11,533 bases of DNA, from the NCBI GenBank assembly GCA_902803305.1, contig CADCPL010000059.1, forward strand, positions 1 to 11,533, in the 5' to 3' direction. Under the pieces are notes generated by a model, which saw nothing but the letters and a program-made list of their open reading frames with translations, was not told where the DNA came from and did not search any database. The translations under genes and the position numbers were made by a program. Source of the stretch: an uncultured Lachnospiraceae bacterium. GTDB lineage: Bacteria > Bacillota > Clostridia > Lachnospirales > Lachnospiraceae. Positions 6,739 through 11,533 of this stretch are shown here, piece after piece (the stretch's first letter is position 1; every line of letters begins with the position of its first letter).

Positions 6739-6807
6739 TCACCACTTCTCGGAATGTGAGAACTCTGCATAATACTCTTCGAAAAATTCTACTATCTTCT
6801 TTAACAT
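6739..6807 (-). CDS. Predicted 22-residue small protein with strong RBS and own terminator
   Basis: The complement carries AAAAGGAGG (AGGAGG at 6816-6821) exactly 8 nt before an ATG at 6805-6807. It opens 22 sense codons ending in TGA at 6739-6741. The peptide starts MLKKIVEFFEEYY and ends SEKW. It looks like a short amphipathic helix with a basic start, hydrophobic and aromatic residues (I, V, F, F, Y, Y, F) alternating with Glu, and a Trp at the C-terminus. A TATAAT box lies about 95 bp upstream and an intrinsic terminator 15 nt downstream, so the region has every part of an independent small gene. There is no Cys, no hydrophobic span long enough to cross a membrane, and the net charge is slightly negative, which argues against a typical type I toxin or lantibiotic. 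Function is unknown; a leader peptide or a small regulatory protein are both possible. Confidence 0.65.
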   Translation of the reverse strand: MLKKIVEFFEEYYAEFSHSEKW

Positions 6808-6899
6808 GATAACCGCCTCCTTTTATCATATACCCTTGACCCTTTGCTCCGAGAGATCTGTTGTTCCCTCTTTCTGACCTTATACTACACCCGACGGTC

Positions 6900-6905
6900 A
6901 TTATA
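6900..6905 (-). promoter_or_regulatory. Candidate -10 box for the small minus-strand gene
   Basis: The complement reads TTTACTATAATG, containing a perfect TATAAT, just downstream of the exporter operon's hairpin. No convincing -35 is found 17 nt upstream. An overlapping alternative pairs TTTACT with TAGTAT at 17 bp. Either would leave a leader of about 65-90 nt before the 22-codon ORF. Confidence 0.4.
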
Positions 6906-6921
6906 GTAAAATACATATAAC

Positions 6922-6954
6922 AAAAGAGTGACGATACCTTTTGGGTATACTCAC
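6922..6954 (-). terminator. Imperfect terminator hairpin at the end of the exporter operon
   Basis: On the minus strand GTGA (6954-6951), a one-base bulge, then TATACC/GGTAT around a CAAAA loop, and TCAC (6931-6928) form a two-part stem. TCTTTTG follows it. The permease stop codon (6951-6953) lies inside the outer stem. The hairpin is short and AT-rich, so termination may be partial and could let transcripts run into the small ORF. Confidence 0.5.
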
Positions 6955-7775
6955 GAACCGGTCCCGTCGTACCTCGTGGCACCGAGCATCCAGAACTTGT
7001 AACTGAGCCAGAAAAACAGAACGCCGATGACCGGAGAAAGCTTTGACAGCAGCGGGATGTTGTCGGGATGCAGGATCACAAGTCCCGGATAGTATGCGAT
7101 GAATGCGATCGGGATCACGAAGGTGAAGATGATCCTGAACAAGCCGTCAAAAATGCTCGCCGGGTATCTCGCGTAATCCTTGAACCTGAACATAAGTATC
7201 ATGACATATCCCGAGCGCAGCATCCAAAAGCATGTCGCCGCGGCAAAGTTCATGATCGCTATCATAAACAGCGATGCCGTTATAAGGAGCAGCACGAGAA
7301 GACAGAGCGTTCCTACCGTTACGGGTATAGCGAGGCTTGACCACGCATAGGACAGGACCGCAACACCGAAAACAAGCTGCCCCAGGCCCTTTACATCAAA
7401 CACCTCCGAAATGAAATAGAAGAAGATGTTGATCGGGCGAAAGCAGTATTTGATAAAATCACCCGACTCCACCGAATACCTAAGAGACCAGTTATTGTCA
7501 AACAGACACTGAAGCGGGGTCAGCGCGATGAGCGAGAACCCGTACAAAAACAGCATCTCGTGATAGTTCCATCCGTTTATCGACGGAAAGTTTTTAAACA
7601 GTATATAGAACGACATGAATCCGACCGTGTTTGTCATGATCATACCGAACGTGGAAATGATAAAATCCGCGCGGTAACTCATCTTGCTCTTCAGATCCTG
7701 CACCAGGATCTTGCGATATATACGGGCGTAAAATGAAAACCCTCTTTTTGCATTAGCTATAGCTGCTTCATTCAT
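6951..7775 (-). CDS. ABC-2 type permease, second subunit (PF06182/COG3694-like)
   Basis: This 274-residue integral membrane subunit of an ABC exporter follows the other permease by 4 bp. Its GGAGG site (7784-7788) overlaps the tail of that gene, so the two should be translationally coupled. The protein has about six hydrophobic spans (for example near 38-60, 73-92, 118-145, 150-178, 208-231 and 242-262) and a basic cytoplasmic N-terminus. SVESGDFIKYCFRPINIFFYF and the C-terminal RYDGTGS are characteristic of this permease family, in which two different permeases pair with one ATPase. The family belongs to the ABC-2 exporter superfamily; its substrates are mostly unknown. No truncation is seen, and the length is normal (about 260-275). 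Confidence 0.9.
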   Translation of the reverse strand: MNEAAIANAKRGFSFYARIYRKILVQDLKSKMSYRADFIISTFGMIMTNTVGFMSFYILFKNFPSINGWNYHEMLFLYGFSLIALTPLQCLFDNNWSLRYSVESGDFIKYCFRPINIFFYFISEVFDVKGLGQLVFGVAVLSYAWSSLAIPVTVGTLCLLVLLLITASLFMIAIMNFAAATCFWMLRSGYVMILMFRFKDYARYPASIFDGLFRIIFTFVIPIAFIAYYPGLVILHPDNIPLLSKLSPVIGVLFFWLSYKFWMLGATRYDGTGS

Positions 7776-7779
7776 CTTA

Positions 7780-8604
7780 TCAACCTCCGTTCACAGTTAT
7801 ACGCCTGACGGAAAAGTTCCAGAAAATACCCGTTAATGCGCACAAAGCCACGCACCATACAAGCTGAAGTCCGAGCATTGTCCACATTCCGCTGCCGGGA
7901 GTATACCCGTCCTTCTGAAGAAGGATGTTGAGCGGCGTATCGTATATGCATCTGAAAGGCAGGCACTTTACAACCACGCGGAGCTTTTCAGGAAAGAATA
8001 CGAGTGGTATGGTAGCTCCCGAAAACAGCAGCACTATGCTTTCCTTTACGATGTTTATGCCCCACGTCGATTCCGTGTACAGGCTTATCGTGGACACGAA
8101 AAAGTCGATGAAATAGTTCACGAGAAGAGCACCGCCGACCGAGATCACGAACCATATCAGATTGGTCCCGACAGGTATCGCTCCTTTTGTTAATATAAAG
8201 ACGACTATGAACGTGGGCAGAAACGTCAGGAAAAAAGTCGTGATGTTGTCTCCGAAGAATGTAAAGAACATCAGCTTACGGTAACTCATCGGTTTCAGCA
8301 GGTCCATCACGATCTCACCCGACTGTATCTTACGGCTTATGTTCCATACGAGATACATCTCGAGGAAGTTGAAAAGTGCCGTGGCAAGCACCAGATAAAT
8401 GATCGTATCATTAAAAGTCATGCCGTTTACGACCGGGGTGGGAGATGAAGCATATATCGATCTCCACAGAAAGTATACGAGTGTAAGGTAGATCAGGTTT
8501 CCGAGGACAGTGATGAAGGTACCCATCCTAAACTGCAATTCCTGTATTATCCCTGCTCTTGTCAATGCCAGATATTTTCTTGCGTTCATTCGTTTCGTTC
8601 TCAT
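7780..8604 (-). CDS. ABC-2 type permease, first subunit (COG4587-like)
   Basis: This is the partner permease, 274 residues from the chosen ATG at 8604, with about six membrane spans. Family hallmarks are the N-terminal RKYLALTRAGIIQELQFRMG, the cytoplasmic-loop motif IQSGEIVMDLLKPMSYR, and the C-terminal RRITVNGG. The start is uncertain. ATG 8604 has GAGGAGG about 15 nt upstream, longer than ideal. ATG 8589 (MNARKYLAL) fits the family N-terminus but has no clear ribosome binding site. TTG 8655 has AAAGGA 7 nt upstream but would add 17 unusual residues. With 8604 the gene overlaps the ATPase gene by 77 bp in another frame. It should form a heterodimeric channel with the downstream permease, energised by the ATPase. 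The substrate is unknown. Confidence 0.88.
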   Translation of the reverse strand: MRTKRMNARKYLALTRAGIIQELQFRMGTFITVLGNLIYLTLVYFLWRSIYASSPTPVVNGMTFNDTIIYLVLATALFNFLEMYLVWNISRKIQSGEIVMDLLKPMSYRKLMFFTFFGDNITTFFLTFLPTFIVVFILTKGAIPVGTNLIWFVISVGGALLVNYFIDFFVSTISLYTESTWGINIVKESIVLLFSGATIPLVFFPEKLRVVVKCLPFRCIYDTPLNILLQKDGYTPGSGMWTMLGLQLVWCVALCALTGIFWNFSVRRITVNGG

Positions 8605-9535
8605 ATATCTTTTTGATGACCTCCTCTGTAGATATCTCTTCAAGTTTGATATCAAGAAGCTTTCCTTTTTTCTGATAATCGGATATCACGCTCATGACAT
8701 CCGTCTTCGATTCGTCTATCACGGTTTCTTCCCATATGTCTCCGGGGAGACGGACCTTGAGTATCCGATAAGACCCGAAGTATGATTTTAGATGATCGAT
8801 ATCGTTGTCGTATATCATCCTGCCGTGATCGATGATGACTATACGCTCGCACAGGGCATCAACATCGCCCATGTCATGTGTTGTCAGTATGACTGTTGTC
8901 TGCTTCATGCGGTTGAGCTCTTTGATGAGATCACGTATCTTTGCCTTCATTGATACATCAAGACCGATCGTAGGTTCATCGAGGAATACGATCTTCGGAT
9001 CATGCAGGAAAGCCGCGAGTATGTCGCTGAGCGTCCTCTGACCGAGGGACATCTGGCGGACCGTCTTGTGAAGGAGCGGCTCCAGATCGACAAGATCCGA
9101 ATAGAGTTTCATCATTTCATCGTACTGCCTGTCGGGTATCAGATATATGTCCTTTAGGAGCCTGAAGGACTCTATCAGGGGAAGAGACCACCACAGCTGG
9201 GACCTTTGTCCGAATACGACACCTATGTTCTCGCAGTTTTTTGTCCTGTTCTTATATGGTACGCAGCCGTTGACGATAAGGTTTCCCGATGTCGGCTCGA
9301 GAACACCGGTCATCATCTTGATCGTTGTTGATTTGCCTGCGCCGTTAGGCCCGAGATATCCGACTATCTGACCCCCGGGGATCGAGATCGATATGTTGTC
9401 GACCGCAGTCACCGTTCTGTAATCTCTGGAGAACAGGTCACGGATGCTGCCCCTGAGTCCTTCGTGCCTGTTCAGGACCTTGAACTCTTTTACGACATTC
9501 TCCATCACTATTGCCTGATCGATTTCTTTTTTCAT
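8528..9535 (-). CDS. ABC exporter ATPase (COG4586-like)
   Basis: This is the 335-residue nucleotide-binding subunit of the three-part exporter. Walker A is GPNGAGKST at 62-70, the Q-loop Gln is in VFGQ at 110, the signature is SLGQR at 163-167, Walker B is KIVFLDEP at 181-188 with the catalytic Glu at 187, and the switch His is at 220 in TTHD. SLGQR replaces LSGGQ throughout this family, so it is not a defect. ATG 9533-9535 is chosen because GGAGG lies 7 nt upstream; the open frame extends to 9718 but that part crosses the promoter region and the AraC gene. Residues after about 312 (YENETNERKKISGIDKSRD...) form a charged tail beyond the usual domain end, and this tail overlaps the permease start. 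It is the first gene of the operon, divergent from the AraC regulator. Confidence 0.93.
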   Translation of the reverse strand: MKKEIDQAIVMENVVKEFKVLNRHEGLRGSIRDLFSRDYRTVTAVDNISISIPGGQIVGYLGPNGAGKSTTIKMMTGVLEPTSGNLIVNGCVPYKNRTKNCENIGVVFGQRSQLWWSLPLIESFRLLKDIYLIPDRQYDEMMKLYSDLVDLEPLLHKTVRQMSLGQRTLSDILAAFLHDPKIVFLDEPTIGLDVSMKAKIRDLIKELNRMKQTTVILTTHDMGDVDALCERIVIIDHGRMIYDNDIDHLKSYFGSYRILKVRLPGDIWEETVIDESKTDVMSVISDYQKKGKLLDIKLEEISTEEVIKKIYENETNERKKISGIDKSRDNTGIAV

Positions 9536-9580
9536 GATATTTCCTCCGTGTGGTAACGCTTGAAAATCTTTATGGTTCGG

Positions 9581-9586
9581 ATTATA
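9581..9586 (-). promoter_or_regulatory. Probable -10 box of the ABC exporter operon
   Basis: The complement reads GAGTATAATCC with a perfect TATAAT, placed 45 nt before the ATPase start codon. The -35 region 17-18 nt upstream is poor (ACTATT or CTATTT), which is common for promoters that need an activator. The box lies directly beside the -35 of the divergent araC promoter. Confidence 0.5.
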
Positions 9587-9589
9587 CTC

Positions 9590-9618
9590 TTTACTGAGAG
9601 AAAAAATAGTCATAAAAT
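9590..9618 (+). promoter_or_regulatory. Probable promoter of the AraC-family gene
   Basis: TTTACT (9590-9595) and TAAAAT (9613-9618) are 17 bp apart, matching consensus at 4 of 6 and 5 of 6 positions. Transcription would start near 9625, with AAGGAG (9643-9648) 11 nt before the GTG start. The site overlaps the divergent exporter promoter, so both could be controlled by one bound regulator. Confidence 0.5.
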
Positions 9619-9659
9619 TCCAGAAAATGATAACAATATTATAAGGAGCGTGGAAGATT

Positions 9660-10559
9660 GTGATAAATGAGTACAGAGGACTTGTAAGAACAAGGGATGA
9701 CGGATCGGAGATAGTCAACTACGATGACCCTTCGTTTTCGTCGTATATCCACGATGGGTACGTGTACAGCGGATGCACATGGGAAAGGGTCACGCACTTT
9801 CATAAGGATGTCGAGCTTCTGAGCGTACACAGCTCATGCATGGGATATTCTATCAACGGAAAGGAAGTTTTTCTCGAAAAAGGCGATACGATATTCGTAA
9901 ATTCGGATCAGCTGCACTACTCGCTTTCCACGCCTCCTCATGAAGGCAGATACATAATCGCGGTCCTTCACCCGAGGATACTTTGCTCGAATTATGCAGT
10001 TGAGGCAAAGGCGGTCCTTCCCGTCATAACGGACAAACGCATTCCGTTTATACATTTCAGGAGCGGGGACAGGGATGCCGCACACATGCAGGAACTCATG
10101 CTCTATCTTCACAGGCAGGCGCTTGGAAACGAATTTCTTATAACAAAAACGTTTTTTGAGATATGGGAGATCATAATGAACCGGATAAATGAGACGGGTG
10201 ATTTTTCCGGGGATGATCTTGTAAATAAGAACGTTCACAATGAGGTGCTGAAGGCGATGATGAACTATGTTGACAAGAACTACATGAACAATATCACGCT
10301 CGCCGATGTCGCATCTGCAGGCGGCGTCAGCAAGTCGCTGTGCAACCAGGTATTCAACCGTTACACTCAGATGAGTCCGATAGAGTATATCATGCATTTC
10401 AGGGCAAGAAAGGTCGCGGATCTGCTGCAGTCCGAGGATCTGTCGATGTCGCAGATCGCCGAGAGGACAGGCTTTTCAGGCGCCAGCTACATGGCGGAGA
10501 CGTTCAAGAAGTTCTACAAATTTTCGCCGAGGGAATACAAGAAGTCTATTGAGGGATAG
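9660..10559 (+). CDS. AraC-family transcriptional regulator with N-terminal cupin
   Basis: This is a 299-residue cytoplasmic regulator. Residues about 35-105 are a cupin-like sensing domain (THFHKDVELLSV, YSINGKEVFLEKGDTIFVNSDQLHYS), a fold that in this family usually binds a small molecule such as a sugar. Residues about 195-297 carry the two helix-turn-helix units of the AraC DNA-binding domain: ITLADVASAGGVSKSLCNQVFNRYTQMSPIEY at 212-243 and MSQIAERTGFSGASYMAETFKKFYKFSPREY at 263-293. Length is typical of the family. The start is a GTG with AAGGAG 11 nt upstream; the nearby ATG at 9667 is in another frame. It is transcribed away from the ABC exporter operon with overlapping promoters and is a candidate regulator of it. 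Its stop lies 14 bp into the converging histidine kinase gene. The inducer is unknown. Confidence 0.93.
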   Translation: MINEYRGLVRTRDDGSEIVNYDDPSFSSYIHDGYVYSGCTWERVTHFHKDVELLSVHSSCMGYSINGKEVFLEKGDTIFVNSDQLHYSLSTPPHEGRYIIAVLHPRILCSNYAVEAKAVLPVITDKRIPFIHFRSGDRDAAHMQELMLYLHRQALGNEFLITKTFFEIWEIIMNRINETGDFSGDDLVNKNVHNEVLKAMMNYVDKNYMNNITLADVASAGGVSKSLCNQVFNRYTQMSPIEYIMHFRARKVADLLQSEDLSMSQIAERTGFSGASYMAETFKKFYKFSPREYKKSIEG

Positions 10560-11533
10560 ACAGATTGGCCGTGATCACTTTCGAGAGTTCTTCGATCTTC
10601 ATCGGCTTGCTCAGGTAGTCGGAAAAACCGTTTTCCAGATACATTTCACGCGCGCCTGCTATGGCATTGGCTGTAAGAGCGATATAGGGCGTGCCGGTGT
10701 TCATGCTGCCGGGAAGATCATGCGCCTTTTTCAGCGTTTCGATCCCGTCCATTTCGGGCATCATATGATCGAGCAGTATTATGTCATACGAGGTCTCTGT
10801 GATAAGATCGAGCATTTCTATGCCGCTTCCGCATGTGGTCACCTCGGCTTTCAGTATCCCCAGAAGACCCGATGCGACTTTCAGGTTCATTTTACTGTCA
10901 TCTACAACAAGCACCTTGACGCCCGAGAGATCTGCCAGCTCCTTATCTGAAGTTACCGCTGCCTTTGCGGGCGAAGAAGAGCTCAGATCGCCTATCGGAG
11001 CGGGATCGATGACCACCTGAGGGATCCTTACGGTAAATTCGGTACCCGATCCGTATACGCTGTTGCATTCTATGGATCCGTCCATGAGTTTGACCAGACT
11101 GGATGCTATCGCAAGTCCGAGCCCGGTTCCTTCTATAGATGCGGTCTTGCTGTGATCAAGTCTTTCAAAACGCTTGAACAGTCTGCTTTTGTCGCTTTCT
11201 CTTATACCTATTCCGGTATCTTTTACCAGGATATCCAGAATGACATGCTCGTTATCTGTTTTCCCGCTTCTGACGGTGAACGAAACGCTTCCTTTGGGAG
11301 TATATTTTACGGCGTTGCCGAGCAGATTGATCATGACTTCGCGGATACGCTTTTCGTCACCGAGGAGTTTTGAAGGGATATCGGGTGATATGTCCTTTTC
11401 AAAAGCAAGTCCTTTTTCATCGGCCTTAACGCCGATCATCGTGATTATATTGTTTAGAAGCTCTGTTGTATCGTACTGCTCATTTATGATCTCGAGCCTT
11501 CCCTGTTCGATCTTGGAAAAATCAAGAACGTCA
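10546..11533 (-). CDS. Hybrid sensor histidine kinase, C-terminal part (HATPase and receiver)
   Basis: This gene enters from the right edge, and its last 328 residues are visible. The open frame continues past the first internal ATG (11439) to the edge with DVLDFSKIEQGRLEI, the conserved stretch just after the phospho-accepting His helix, so the His itself lies outside the window. The ATP-binding domain follows, with the N-box (MINLLGNAVKYT), DTGIGI, FKRFERLD and GTGLGLAI. After a Ser/Pro/Ala linker comes a complete receiver: KVLVVDDSKMNL, phospho-acceptor Asp in ILLDHMMPEMDG (visible residue 255), the switch region in ALTANA, and the conserved Lys in LSKPM. The protein should autophosphorylate and relay to its own receiver. 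No output or HPt domain follows the receiver. The stop overlaps the end of the converging AraC gene by 14 bp. Confidence 0.93.
   Translation of the reverse strand, partial: DVLDFSKIEQGRLEIINEQYDTTELLNNIITMIGVKADEKGLAFEKDISPDIPSKLLGDEKRIREVMINLLGNAVKYTPKGSVSFTVRSGKTDNEHVILDILVKDTGIGIRESDKSRLFKRFERLDHSKTASIEGTGLGLAIASSLVKLMDGSIECNSVYGSGTEFTVRIPQVVIDPAPIGDLSSSSPAKAAVTSDKELADLSGVKVLVVDDSKMNLKVASGLLGILKAEVTTCGSGIEMLDLITETSYDIILLDHMMPEMDGIETLKKAHDLPGSMNTGTPYIALTANAIAGAREMYLENGFSDYLSKPMKIEELSKVITANLSIPQ

Noticed and set aside
7068..7340. Plus-strand 90-codon open frame rich in His, Arg and Lys
   Set aside because: It is the antisense of the permease's hydrophobic codons, without a ribosome site or promoter.
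9035..9049. SLGQR instead of LSGGQ in the ATPase signature
   Set aside because: This variant is normal in the COG4586 exporter family, so it is not evidence of a defect.
9536..9718. Upstream extension of the ATPase open frame
   Set aside because: The extra 61 residues cross the promoter region and enter the divergent AraC gene. The ATG at 9535 has an ideal GGAGG site and the usual family N-terminus.

Overview
The window looks like a chromosomal segment from an anaerobic Firmicute of the Lachnospiraceae type (Butyrivibrio/Roseburia-like). This is an inference from the gene content: an iron-containing alcohol dehydrogenase, a clostripain-family lipoprotein, a multi-membrane-span GGDEF protein with doubled PAS-like domains, strong AGGAGG ribosome binding sites, and occasional GTG starts. 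No rRNA, tRNA, CRISPR array, insertion sequence or phage gene was seen.

Left part (1-3625). A minus-strand iron alcohol dehydrogenase fragment runs off the left edge. It appears to carry an in-frame internal deletion of about 55 codons between two copies of the GGGS nucleotide-binding motif. Divergent from it is a two-gene plus-strand operon of exported proteins: a membrane-anchored TlpA-type thioredoxin with a Glu/Gln-rich repeat linker, and a clostripain-type (C11) cysteine peptidase lipoprotein with an odd Tyr/acidic 10-residue repeat tail. A near-consensus promoter then drives a small unrecognised lipoprotein, closed by a strong intrinsic terminator.

Middle (3650-6950). A roughly seven-span membrane diguanylate cyclase is followed 11 bp later by a WYL-domain transcriptional regulator, probably as one signalling operon. 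On the opposite strand lies a compact unit that is easily missed: a TATAAT box, an ideal ribosome binding site, a 22-codon ORF and an intrinsic terminator. It probably encodes a small protein of unknown function.

Right part (6951-11533). A minus-strand three-gene ABC-2 exporter operon (ATPase, permease, permease) is transcribed divergently from an AraC-family regulator, with tightly packed promoters between them. The regulator probably controls the exporter, but this is inferred from position only. The AraC gene overlaps tail to tail, by 14 bp, with the C-terminal part of a hybrid histidine kinase that continues beyond the right edge.
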